Shown here piece by piece: positions 17,237-25,902 of a stretch of DNA of 64,000 bases. Each line of letters opens with the position of its first letter. Position 1 is the stretch's first letter. This stretch comes from Methylocaldum sp. 14B (GTDB lineage: Bacteria > Pseudomonadota > Gammaproteobacteria > Methylococcales > Methylococcaceae), in contig NZ_MSCV01000015.1 of the NCBI RefSeq assembly GCF_002005105.1, forward strand, positions 62,001 to 126,000, in the 5' to 3' direction. The notes below the pieces were generated by a model. It searched no databases. It was not told the DNA's origin and worked only from the letters and a program-made list of their open reading frames with translations. A program made the position numbers and the translations under genes.

Positions 17237-19864
17237 TCAACGCCGGTGGGAGACTCTCAGCGTACTGAAGGCGGGCAGCACGACCAACGCGCAGATCAGG
17301 GTGAGCATGAGGCCGATGGTCAGGATCATTCCCATGCTGGCGGTGCCTTGATGAGCGGTAAAGGCTAGGCTGCCGAAGCTGAATACGGTCGTCAGCGAGC
17401 CGTAGAATATCCCTTGTGCTTCGCTGGTACTGAGCAGGTTTTCATCGTTCGAATGCAGATAGTGTAGACGGTGCGCCATGTGAATGCCGTTGTCGACTCC
17501 CAGGCCGAAAAGCAAGGGCAGGGCGATGATATTGGCGAAGTTGAACGGGATATCGAACAGCACCGTCGAGGCGGCGGTAAATAGGGACGCCAGCAGCAGC
17601 GGCAGCAGGACCAACAACGTGTCCTTCAGATTTCGTACGATCAGCAGCAACAGGATCGTGGTGGCGACGAAGGCAATGCCGAACGCTTGCTGAAAGGCGT
17701 TGATGGCCTCGTTCATGGATTCGAGATAAGCGACCGGCACGTCGGTTACATTCTTGTCGACTTTTTGCGCCTCAAGGATGAATTCGCGCAAGTTCTCGAG
17801 ATCGTTCAAGTCTTTATTCGGGAAGATTTGTAGACGGTACAGTCCGTCGGCGCTGACCCAGCGATTTTTCAGGTCGGGAGGTAAGGTCCCCATGGAAATC
17901 GGATGGGCCTGAAGGCTTTCGCGAAGATTGGCGATGGTAGCCGGAAGCGGGCCTAAAATGCTGTCCTGAAGCCGGCCGAGCATCGCTTGACGCGTGCTTT
18001 CGTCGGCGGTTTCCAGGCGGGCGTGCAACTGCGTCAGAGCTTCGTCCAAGGCTTTGATTACGCCGTTTTCACCTGCCGCAGCACGGTCCCGCAACACCTG
18101 ATGAAAATTCTCGATGACCTGGGGATCGACTTTCTCTCGCGTGGACGGGGGGAAGCTCTCGAGTTGAGGACCCATGATGAGCGACAAATCGCTGATAATC
18201 GCGAGCTTATCGTCCTGATTCTCCGGAATGAAGTCGAAAATGCTGACAACCTTGTCGACTGTTGGCAAGGACTCGAATGCGGCTTTCTTGGCTTTGACCT
18301 CGGCTTCGCTCCGTGCCAGGGAAGCCAATGTCATGGGGGAGGTGTCTTCGAATTGCAGCAGATATTTAAAGGTCTTGACCGATTCCGTATTGGGATCGCG
18401 CAGGTTGATCGGATTGAAGTCCACGGTGACGTCACAGAGGAGACCCACGGAGATCAAGCCAAGAACAACCGTGGCCGTGCGAATCGATGGCGCATAGCGG
18501 ATCGGCCAGTTCGAGGACAGGAACGAGGCGCCTTTCTTTTCCTTGCGCCGACGTGGCGGCCTCAAGGGCATGATCTTCAACAGCGCCGGCAGTATGGTGA
18601 AGGTCGTCGCCAGAGCGATGAACATGCTGGTGCCGGCGATAATACCGAGTTCCGCGACTCCGGAGTAGTTGGTGGGGATGAAGGCATAGAGGCCGGTTGC
18701 CGCGGTGATGGAGCAGAGAACGAGCGAGGAGCCGGTGGATGTCAAGGTTTCCCGCAACGCTTCCCGTTGGGAGACGCCGCGCAGGACCAATTCCCGGTAA
18801 CGCAGACAGAAATGGGAGGAATACGCATCGCCCATGCCGATGAACAAGACTGCGAAGCCGATGGAGATCAGATTGAGCTGGCCGATGGCGACGGTAGCGA
18901 AACCGAGCGAAAAAATCAGCCCCATGGTCAACGCGACGAAAGTGGCGAACATCAGCTTGAAGGATCGGTAAGCGACCCACAAGGTGGCGGACACGAGAAT
19001 AAGGGATGCGACGCTGGCAATCGAAACCCCGGTTCCGACGGTCTGCATTTCCTCGTGCTCCAGCACCACCTCGCCGGTTTTGCGGACGCTGACATCGGCA
19101 AGATCGCCCTGCAGTACTTCTGCCAAAACTTTATCGATAGCCCCGATTGCTTTTTCGGCGGGCAGCAATTCCTCGAAATTGAGGACCGGCGTGATATTAA
19201 TAAACCGCTTGGTGACCCCGAGCCCCTCATCTCGGGTGAGCATCAATTGCTGCCACGACAGCCGGTAAGGCTTGCCTTCGCTCGTTGCAACGACCGCCTC
19301 GCGAATTTTCTCTAGCAAAGGATTCAGTTCGATTTCGAAGCCTTCTTCCGAAGCCTTCAAGGCCTCGCCCAAGATATCGAGGAGACCGCCGAGACTGTTG
19401 TTTTCGGAAATCCGGCCGATAAAAGGTTGGGCATTTGCGAGTTGGGCGGACAAATCCTCCAATTCTTCTAAATCCAAATATAACAAGCCGTTCCTAGCGA
19501 AAAATTCTCCCTCGTCCGGAATATGGACCGACTTGATTTCGGTCCTATTTTGTCTGAGTTTCTCGCCGATCAGTTTGACGGCGTCGGCGGTTTCCTCCGG
19601 CGTTTTTCCCTCGACCAGGAGAATGATGGTACTGACATCCTGAGGGAATGCTTTTTCCAGCTTGATGCGGTTTTTCTGGAATGGCAGCTCCGTCGAAATC
19701 ATGTCCGCCGTGTTCGTGTCGAACTTCAGGTTCTCCATGGTGTACTGGAGCGTAAAGCCGGAGGCGATCAGGAACAGCAATGTGACTAACCACGGCCGGT
19801 TGAGGAAGTTTTCTTCCCACCAGTGGACGACACGAATAAAAAGGTTCTCGGCGGTTCTGCTCAT
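17237..19864 (-). CDS. hpnN: Hopanoid-associated RND transporter HpnN
   Basis: RND-superfamily membrane transporter of 875 residues, needed in other bacteria to move hopanoids to the outer membrane. One membrane helix near residue 25 is followed by a large periplasmic region, a helix bundle with GMGDAYSSHFCLRYRE, a second periplasmic region, and a second bundle with FGLGVDNGIHMAHRLHYLHS. The two repeated halves are typical of MMPL/HpnN proteins. It lies 20 bp after hpnG and 52 bp before hpnO, in the same direction. Confidence 0.93.
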   Translation of the reverse strand: MSRTAENLFIRVVHWWEENFLNRPWLVTLLFLIASGFTLQYTMENLKFDTNTADMISTELPFQKNRIKLEKAFPQDVSTIILLVEGKTPEETADAVKLIGEKLRQNRTEIKSVHIPDEGEFFARNGLLYLDLEELEDLSAQLANAQPFIGRISENNSLGGLLDILGEALKASEEGFEIELNPLLEKIREAVVATSEGKPYRLSWQQLMLTRDEGLGVTKRFINITPVLNFEELLPAEKAIGAIDKVLAEVLQGDLADVSVRKTGEVVLEHEEMQTVGTGVSIASVASLILVSATLWVAYRSFKLMFATFVALTMGLIFSLGFATVAIGQLNLISIGFAVLFIGMGDAYSSHFCLRYRELVLRGVSQREALRETLTSTGSSLVLCSITAATGLYAFIPTNYSGVAELGIIAGTSMFIALATTFTILPALLKIMPLRPPRRRKEKKGASFLSSNWPIRYAPSIRTATVVLGLISVGLLCDVTVDFNPINLRDPNTESVKTFKYLLQFEDTSPMTLASLARSEAEVKAKKAAFESLPTVDKVVSIFDFIPENQDDKLAIISDLSLIMGPQLESFPPSTREKVDPQVIENFHQVLRDRAAAGENGVIKALDEALTQLHARLETADESTRQAMLGRLQDSILGPLPATIANLRESLQAHPISMGTLPPDLKNRWVSADGLYRLQIFPNKDLNDLENLREFILEAQKVDKNVTDVPVAYLESMNEAINAFQQAFGIAFVATTILLLLIVRNLKDTLLVLLPLLLASLFTAASTVLFDIPFNFANIIALPLLFGLGVDNGIHMAHRLHYLHSNDENLLSTSEAQGIFYGSLTTVFSFGSLAFTAHQGTASMGMILTIGLMLTLICALVVLPAFSTLRVSHRR

Positions 19865-19884
19865 CGACGTTTTAGTTGCGAGAA

Positions 19885-20610
19885 TTAACGGTCGGCGGAC
19901 GGCGTAAGAGAGATGTCGGTTCTCAAAAGATGCGCCGTTCGGCGAAGTGTATTTGCGGCTGCGTAAAAAGCCTTCCCCAGTCGGGCCAAGGCAACGAATT
20001 CGGCAGGATGAGCCAAGGCATATCTCAGGAGCTTCGGAATGTTGACGTCGCCGCGTTCATCTACGGCGACGGCCACGGAGTTGGGAAGGTTCATGCATGC
20101 CGGATCGGCGATGGCTCTAACTGCTAGAAAAGGTACGCCCCGGGTGTTTGCGACCGAGGCTACGGAGGCGCTTTCCATATCGAGTGCAACTGCGCCTTTG
20201 CTGGCATGAAGTTCTCGTTTTTCCGCCGCGTTCGCGACGACCTTGGGGCTTCCCAGCAGAAGGCCCGTCGTGACCGGCAGCATCGGGGCTAAGGCTTGCC
20301 GAACCCGGTCGTGCCATTCGGGGCAGACCGCATGCTCGATGCCGTCCGGGCTTAAGATTCGATCGGGCAATACCAGATCGCCTGCATTCATGGAACCGTC
20401 GAGGGCCGCCGCACAGCCCCAGCTGATTAAGGCATCGACCTTGTGTTCGAGAAGTCGGAATGCGGCACTGCGCGCATGATTCGGACCGGAGCCGGAGACG
20501 GCCAACCGATGACCGTCCGGCAGTTCCAGCAGGTCGTCAAAGCAGACGCGCTGCCGGACGAGGGTACGAGCCTCGGCCGGCAGCGCAATCACAAACCCAA
20601 GGGACTTCAC
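19885..20610 (-). CDS. hpnG: Hopanoid-associated nucleoside phosphorylase HpnG
   Basis: Phosphorylase of the MTA/SAH nucleosidase fold that releases adenine from adenosylhopane, giving the ribosyl hopane precursor of extended hopanoids. The 241 residues include SGSGPNHARSAAFRLL, SWGCAAALDGSMNAGDLVLP and the ALDMESASVA segment with the purine-binding ME motif. Its start overlaps the 3' end of shc by 4 bp, so translation is probably coupled. The substrate-forming enzyme HpnH is encoded divergently at 24084. Confidence 0.92.
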   Translation of the reverse strand: MKSLGFVIALPAEARTLVRQRVCFDDLLELPDGHRLAVSGSGPNHARSAAFRLLEHKVDALISWGCAAALDGSMNAGDLVLPDRILSPDGIEHAVCPEWHDRVRQALAPMLPVTTGLLLGSPKVVANAAEKRELHASKGAVALDMESASVASVANTRGVPFLAVRAIADPACMNLPNSVAVAVDERGDVNIPKLLRYALAHPAEFVALARLGKAFYAAANTLRRTAHLLRTDISLTPSADR

Positions 20611-22574
20611 GCCGTGCCGTAGCGCTCGTTACGATAACGCGCCAACGCCCACAGCGGGAAAAATTTGTCGTAGCCGTGGTATTTGAGATAAAAGACCCGC
20701 GGGAAGCCCGGCGCGGTGAAGCATTCGTCCTTCCAGAAACCATCGGCGTTTTGCGTTCTGACGAGGTAATCTATGCCGGCCTCGACTTCGGGCGAATCGG
20801 TATCGCCTGCCGCCATCAGCGCGAGCAAGGCCAATCCGGTCTGAAAGGCCGTGCTGGTGTGAAAACGGCCCCGCCGTTCCGGGCTGGCGTCGTGATAGGT
20901 CAAGTTGTCCTCGCCCCAGCCGCCGTCCGGGCGTTGTACGCTCTTCAGCCAAGCGATGGCTTTCTGTATGCTCGGGTCGGTCTTGGGGATGCCTGCCGCC
21001 TCGAAGCCTACGAGTACCGACCAGGTGCCGTAGATGTAATTGGTGCCCCAGCGACCGAACCATGAGCCATCGACTTCCTGTTCTTTTCTCAGATATTCGA
21101 TCGTACGATCCAGCGCCGGTTTAAGATCCGGGCGTTGTTCCAGCATCTTGCCCAAAAACATCGCGCAGCGTCCGCTGACGTCGGCGGTGGGCGGATCGAG
21201 CAGGGCGCCGTGATCCGCGAACGGAATGTGATTCAGGTAATAATGCGTGTTGTTCGCATCGAACGCACCAAATCCGCCGTTGTCGGATTGCATGCCGGCA
21301 ATCCAGTTGGTGGCGCGGCGAATGTTCTCGTCGAACTCGTGGTTTTCGGCCTGAGCCAAGGCTTGGGCGACTACGGCGCTGTCATCCACGTCGGGGTAAT
21401 AAGTGTTTTCGAACTGGAAAGCCCATCCGCCGCCTTCCAAATTCGGCCGGTTGATACGCCAGTCACCCGGCTCGTCGGTCAACTGCTTGCTCGCCAGCCA
21501 GCGTAGCCCGCGAGTTAGTGCGTCGTCGATCTCGGGATCCTTCTCGAACCTGTTGACTTCCTGCAGTGCCAGGCTGGATAGCCCGGTGTCCCAAATCGGC
21601 GATACGCACGGCTGGCAATAAGCGCTGTTTTCGCCGACGACAAGCAGGCGTTCGATGGCCTCCTTGGCTATGCGGCGATGCTCGTTTTCCGGTGGAAAAC
21701 CCAAGTAGTCCATGGCTTCATAAGCGTTGACCATGGCGGGGAAGATGGCGCCCAAACCGTCTACCCCGTTCAATCGTGCCATGAACCAATCGCGTGCTTT
21801 CTCGGTGGCTTTTCGCCGCATCGCTTTTGGGATGAGCGGCTCCATCAGGCGGCCGATGCGTTCCAGCGCCAGAATACTCTTGCCGAGCGGCGTCTTTACG
21901 TGGCTGAAATATCCTTTTTCCTTTTCCGGATCGACAGTAAAGAGTTCGCGAATGCCGATCTTTCTTGGGTTGCGCGCTTTAACCTTGTAGCTGCACAGGA
22001 TGAACAAGGGAACCATCACTGTGCGCGACCAATAGGAGACCTTGTCCAAGTGGAACGGAAACCAGCGCGGCAGCAGCATGATTTCTACCGGAATGAACGG
22101 CACGGCGCGCCACGGCACTTGCTCGAACATAGCCAGCATGATGCGGGTGAAGACGTTGGAGCGTGCCGCGCCGCCTTGGGCCAGAATCCATTCTCTGGCT
22201 TTCTTCATATGCGGAGCGTCGATGTCGTCGCCGGCCAGTTTCAGTGCGTAATAGGCTTTGACAGTACAGCTGATATCGCCAGGACCTCCGAAGAACAGCG
22301 GATAGCTGCCGTCTGCCTGCTGATTGGCGCGCAGATAGTTGGCGATCTTGGCCTGTAATGCTGCGTCGATTTCGTCCATGTAGTGCATCATCAAGATGTA
22401 CTCGGATGGAATCGTGCAGTCCGCTTCGAGCTCGAACACCCAGTAGCCGGACTGGTGCTGCAATCCGAGCAACTCCTTTTTGGCGCGACGGATAGCGTTA
22501 TCCAAGGGCGATTCGTTATAAGGCTGGAGGAAAGCCGTATCGAGAGCGGAAAGTGCAGTCGCTTCTTTCAACAT
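20607..22574 (-). CDS. shc: Squalene-hopene cyclase
   Basis: Membrane-associated cyclase that turns squalene into hopene/hopanol. The 655-residue product has repeated QW motifs (for example QRPDGGWGED, QNADGFWKDE, QSDNGGFGAF) and the catalytic acid motif DVDDSA at residues 395-400, where most cyclases have T in the fifth place. A GTG at 22610 would overlap the upstream stop as GTGA, but the ATG at 22574 has GGGGA 10 bases before it and gives the length usual for the family, so it is preferred. Downstream it overlaps hpnG. Confidence 0.96.
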   Translation of the reverse strand: MLKEATALSALDTAFLQPYNESPLDNAIRRAKKELLGLQHQSGYWVFELEADCTIPSEYILMMHYMDEIDAALQAKIANYLRANQQADGSYPLFFGGPGDISCTVKAYYALKLAGDDIDAPHMKKAREWILAQGGAARSNVFTRIMLAMFEQVPWRAVPFIPVEIMLLPRWFPFHLDKVSYWSRTVMVPLFILCSYKVKARNPRKIGIRELFTVDPEKEKGYFSHVKTPLGKSILALERIGRLMEPLIPKAMRRKATEKARDWFMARLNGVDGLGAIFPAMVNAYEAMDYLGFPPENEHRRIAKEAIERLLVVGENSAYCQPCVSPIWDTGLSSLALQEVNRFEKDPEIDDALTRGLRWLASKQLTDEPGDWRINRPNLEGGGWAFQFENTYYPDVDDSAVVAQALAQAENHEFDENIRRATNWIAGMQSDNGGFGAFDANNTHYYLNHIPFADHGALLDPPTADVSGRCAMFLGKMLEQRPDLKPALDRTIEYLRKEQEVDGSWFGRWGTNYIYGTWSVLVGFEAAGIPKTDPSIQKAIAWLKSVQRPDGGWGEDNLTYHDASPERRGRFHTSTAFQTGLALLALMAAGDTDSPEVEAGIDYLVRTQNADGFWKDECFTAPGFPRVFYLKYHGYDKFFPLWALARYRNERYGTA

Positions 22575-22606
22575 GAGCAAGGAATCCCCTGTTTGTGGTT
22601 GGCTTC

Positions 22607-23656
22607 TCACGTGTCGGTATGGTGACCGAGGGCCGGGAGCTGACGGCTGCTACGTTGCAAGCCGGATCCTGCAAGGAAAAATGCGGTATTGAGCAGGATA
22701 TCGCTCGAACGCAGCAGACGACTTGTCAGAACGGTCGCTTTCACTGCCCGGCGTGTAATCTTGACTTGCGATGAGTCGCTGAAATAAAGGTTTTTGTTGA
22801 TTTTGCGCAGGGTCAGCACTGCCATCCCCAGCGCCCACAGACAGAACTCGCGAAGACCGGTCTCGCGCGAGGGTATATACAAGGTATAGGCAAGCGCATT
22901 CTTCAGATGTCCGTGTGCAATTCCAATCAGATGCTTGAATCCCTCGCAGAACTTGGGGTCGTTATGGCCCGGTTTAAGCTTGCGTAAATCGAATCCGCAC
23001 TGGCCAAAAATATCGCGTGGCAGCCAACAAACGCCGCGGGCATGGTCATCCCAAAGGTCCTTGAGGATGTTGGTCATTTGCAGACCTTGCCCGAACGACA
23101 CCGCGAGCTTCATCATCTCGTCGCGATGGGCGGCGATCTCGGGGGAGTAGTGACAGAAAAGCTTGGTCAGCATTTCCCCGACCACGCCGGCCACGTAATA
23201 ACAGTAGTTACTCATTTCCTCCATGTTTGCGAGACCGTATCGCAGGTCTCGGTCCTGGAATTCTGCCATGCCATTCGCCATGATTTCGACGCAGGAGGCC
23301 AATGCTTCCCGTTGCGGCGGATCGAAGCTGTGAGTAATGGCGATGACCCGGGGAATCAAGTGGATAAGTTCGTGCTCGGCCGGACTGGTGACTGTCGAAA
23401 GGCGAGGGCCGAGTTCGTCTCGAAGCAATTCGGCGGCCTCGTTGCCTTGGACCACGCGCACGAATTGCTGACAGAACTTGCGCTTTTCCGTGGATGAAAG
23501 TGCCGTCTCATCTTCGATGGTGTCGACAATGCGACATAACAAGTAAGCATTCGAGACCGGCTTGGCTAAGACCGGCGGCAATTGCGGGATAGTAAGCGCA
23601 AAGGTGCGGGAGACACCTTCCAGTAGGTGAGACTGCAACGCGTCGTCGTCGCTCAT
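22607..23656 (-). CDS. sqs: Squalene synthase (single-enzyme Sqs type)
   Basis: Head-to-head prenyl synthase making squalene from two farnesyl diphosphates. The frame is open to 23872, but similarity begins at the ATG at 23656, giving 349 residues. The first aspartate-rich motif DTIED is at residues 45-49 (after SRTFALTIPQLPP) and the second is in NILKDLWDD. SNYCYYVAGVVG resembles the YCHYVAGLVG segment of eukaryotic-type squalene synthase more than HpnC or HpnD, and no hpnC or hpnE accompanies it. HpnD-like annotation would be the alternative. It heads the leftward hopanoid operon. Confidence 0.88.
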   Translation of the reverse strand: MSDDDALQSHLLEGVSRTFALTIPQLPPVLAKPVSNAYLLCRIVDTIEDETALSSTEKRKFCQQFVRVVQGNEAAELLRDELGPRLSTVTSPAEHELIHLIPRVIAITHSFDPPQREALASCVEIMANGMAEFQDRDLRYGLANMEEMSNYCYYVAGVVGEMLTKLFCHYSPEIAAHRDEMMKLAVSFGQGLQMTNILKDLWDDHARGVCWLPRDIFGQCGFDLRKLKPGHNDPKFCEGFKHLIGIAHGHLKNALAYTLYIPSRETGLREFCLWALGMAVLTLRKINKNLYFSDSSQVKITRRAVKATVLTSRLLRSSDILLNTAFFLAGSGLQRSSRQLPALGHHTDT

Positions 23657-24083
23657 CACGCTTGGATCCGAGGAAAAGCTTCCGCTCGTGCGGACGAGTG
23701 TTGCTCCGTTCAAGTTCTGAAATTCCAACCAGTTTCTAGATGCGATGTTCCGGCCAGTTCGTCTTGAGATAAGGCAGCAACGGTTCGCTGGGAAAGCAGC
23801 AAATTCTAGCCGGATTGCCCCGATCGTCAAGATGTGTTGTATTTTAACGAAATTTAGTTGAGGAAAATACAACTACAAGCTAGGATGTTGCATTAGAATT
23901 AATGCCTGGACCAACCCGAATTAACCTGCTTATCAACATGACAGGTGGTCTGATGAATTCCAAAGTGCATTGGTCAGGAATTTAGTTATGGTTTATAGTC
24001 TGCGGCGCTGTGCTCGTTGTGGTGGAAACACGAATACAGGCTAATTTTAAGTGAATCGAACTTGTTAAATCGGGGGAAGGTGA
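23657..24083. promoter_or_regulatory. Divergent regulatory region between sqs and hpnH
   Basis: A 427-bp AT-richer gap without a credible gene. It must hold the promoters for the leftward sqs-shc-hpnGNO-copCD string and for rightward hpnH. It contains nested inverted repeats near the sqs side (23836-23873), a smaller palindrome GCATTA-GAAT-TAATGC (23890-23905), and a second direct copy of AATTTAGTT (23851-23859 and 23979-23987). GGGGGAAGGTGA precedes the hpnH ATG. No sigma70 hexamer pair is convincing by eye. Confidence 0.6.
23836..23873. promoter_or_regulatory. Nested palindromes, candidate operator upstream of sqs
   Basis: Outer arms GTTGTATTTT (23836-23845) and AAAATACAAC (23864-23873) are perfect 10-bp inverted repeats. 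Between them sits AACGAAATTTAGTT (23846-23859), itself a palindrome of form AAC-N-AAATTT-N-GTT. No T run follows at either side, and the element lies 180 bp before the sqs start, so a protein-binding site is more likely than a terminator. The regulator is unknown. Confidence 0.5.
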
Positions 24084-25190
24084 ATGAGCGTTCCAATAAG
24101 GCAACAACTCAGCGTAGCTAAGTATCTTCTACAACAAAAATTAAATGGAAACAAACGTTATCCGTTAGTGTTGATGCTCGAACCTCTGTTCCGCTGCAAT
24201 TTGGCGTGCGCCGGTTGCGGTAAGATCGATTATCCCGATGATATCCTGAATCGTCGGCTGAGCATCGATGAGTGTTTGGCAGCTGTTGACGAATGCGGCG
24301 CGCCCATCGTTTCCATCGCCGGCGGCGAGCCTCTGTTGCATAAGGAGTTGCCGCAGATCATCGAAGGCATCATTCAGCGTAAGAAATACGTCTATCTCTG
24401 TACGAACGCGCTGCTTCTCAAGAAACGAATCGACGATTACAAACCCTCCCCCTACCTTACTTTCTCGATACACTTGGACGGCAATCGCGAACGCCACGAT
24501 GCTTCAGTCTGCCAGAACGGCGTGTTCGATCGGGCTACCGAAGCCGTGGAAATGGCCATTGCGCGCGGGTTCCGCGTCACCATCAACTGTACTTTGTTTC
24601 AAGGCGAGAACGCCGAAGAAATTGCCGGATTCCTCGACTACTGCAAGAAACTCGGAGTCGAAGGCACGACCATCGCGCCGGGCTTCAGCTACGAGCATGC
24701 GCCGTTGCAGGATATCTTCATCAAGATGCGCGACAGTAAGGAATTGTTCCGCAAGGTTTTCAAACTAGGCCGCGGCCGCAAGTGGAAGCTGAACCATTCG
24801 AGCCTGTATCTGGATTTTTTGGCGGGCAACCAAGCCTACAACTGTACTCCTTGGGGTAACCCCACCCGCAATGTATTCGGCTGGCAGAAGCCTTGTTATT
24901 TGTTGGTCGACGAGGGTTACGCTCCATCTTTCAAGGCATTGATGGAAGAGACGCCCTGGCATAAATACGGCAACTCCAAGAATCCGAAATGCGCCAATTG
25001 CATGGCCCATTGCGGATACGAGGCGAGCGCCGTGGAAGATGCCGTCAGAAATCCCTTGAAAGCGGCGTGGGTTGCTCTATTCGGGCCGCGTAGCGATGGA
25101 CCGATGGCGCCCGAGCCGGTGCCGGAGTACGATGTGGAAACGGTTGGCGCCAAAGCGCGGCCGGCCATCCGCATCCAAGCCATCGACTGA
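24084..25190 (+). CDS. hpnH: Radical SAM adenosylhopane synthase HpnH
   Basis: Radical SAM enzyme that joins a 5'-deoxyadenosyl group to diploptene, the first step in making extended hopanoids. The iron-sulfur ligands are C38, C42 and C45 (CNLACAGC), followed by the SAM-binding SIAGGEPLLH segment. A C-terminal Cys-rich stretch (CANCMAHCGYEAS) is typical of HpnH. The 368 residues are close to the family's length. It is transcribed away from the other hopanoid genes and closed by a strong terminator, so it is a single-gene unit. Confidence 0.95.
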   Translation: MSVPIRQQLSVAKYLLQQKLNGNKRYPLVLMLEPLFRCNLACAGCGKIDYPDDILNRRLSIDECLAAVDECGAPIVSIAGGEPLLHKELPQIIEGIIQRKKYVYLCTNALLLKKRIDDYKPSPYLTFSIHLDGNRERHDASVCQNGVFDRATEAVEMAIARGFRVTINCTLFQGENAEEIAGFLDYCKKLGVEGTTIAPGFSYEHAPLQDIFIKMRDSKELFRKVFKLGRGRKWKLNHSSLYLDFLAGNQAYNCTPWGNPTRNVFGWQKPCYLLVDEGYAPSFKALMEETPWHKYGNSKNPKCANCMAHCGYEASAVEDAVRNPLKAAWVALFGPRSDGPMAPEPVPEYDVETVGAKARPAIRIQAID

Positions 25191-25202
25191 TTTCTCTTAC
25201 AT

Positions 25203-25246
25203 AGGCCGGCGGCACAGGTTTGAGCCAAAGTGCCGCCGGCCTTTTT
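25203..25246 (+). terminator. Intrinsic terminator of hpnH
   Basis: Perfect 13-bp arms AGGCCGGCGGCAC (25203-25215) and GTGCCGCCGGCCT (25230-25242), followed by TTTTT-type residues, 12 bases after the hpnH stop. Confidence 0.92.
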
Positions 25247-25338
25247 CTATTTCTTCTTCTTTAGATTTGTTTATCTATCCTGACTCATTCCTGCGAGGCA
25301 GTTTTTGCCGCGGGCGCAGAACGCCGCCTTCCCTTTGC

Positions 25339-25785
25339 TTACAGCCAGCGCGGTACTCGGCGTTGGTATTCCAGATAGTTCTCCGCGAAGAGGCCGGCTA
25401 ACTTGGTTTCTTCGTAAGGAATAAAGTGCCGGTCGATCACGAAATAGAAGCCTATCGGAGCGATAAACATCGATAGCGAGCCGACAAAAAAGGCGAGTCC
25501 GGTTAAGGCCGTTAGTATCCCTAGATACATGGGGTTACGGGTCCAGCAATAAGGGCCATCTTTGGCGAGCGCCGTAGGATCGTCGGTGGGGATGAATGTG
25601 GTTCGGATAAGGCGGAATTGAAACAGCGCCGAAGCGCTAGTGACGATGCCTACGGCGATAAGTATGATTCCCAGGCTGGGTATGCTGAAGGACGGGAATC
25701 CGGAGGTTATCGGGACTAAGCCGAAACCTAGACCGACAAGAGCCAAGGCGATGACGGGAGGCGGAAAACGAAGGATCTGCTGCAT
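25339..25785 (-). CDS. ICMT/PEMT-like membrane methyltransferase family protein
   Basis: 148 residues with four hydrophobic segments. The conserved C-terminal module of isoprenylcysteine carboxyl methyltransferase-like proteins is present: GPYCWTRNPMYLGIL, the EE pair in IPYEETKLAGLF and a final YLEYQRRVPRW. Such proteins methylate lipids or prenylated groups using SAM at the membrane. The substrate here is unknown. The gene stands alone between the hpnH terminator and the phosphopantetheinyl transferase gene, both 115-150 bp away. Confidence 0.78.
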   Translation of the reverse strand: MQQILRFPPPVIALALVGLGFGLVPITSGFPSFSIPSLGIILIAVGIVTSASALFQFRLIRTTFIPTDDPTALAKDGPYCWTRNPMYLGILTALTGLAFFVGSLSMFIAPIGFYFVIDRHFIPYEETKLAGLFAENYLEYQRRVPRWL

Positions 25786-25902
25786 AATCGAAATGCCTCA
25801 CAAGATTGACGGGTAGGCGGATGATACGTTAGGCCTCGACTTACTGAAAAGCCTATCCGTGATTCAAGGTTTTCTGTCATCGAAGAGCCGGGGCCGCGCG
25901 CC

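Noticed and set aside
17987-19315. Plus-strand frame of 442 codons opposite hpnN
   Set aside because: Shadow of a clear RND transporter gene; composition is that of reverse-complement coding sequence.
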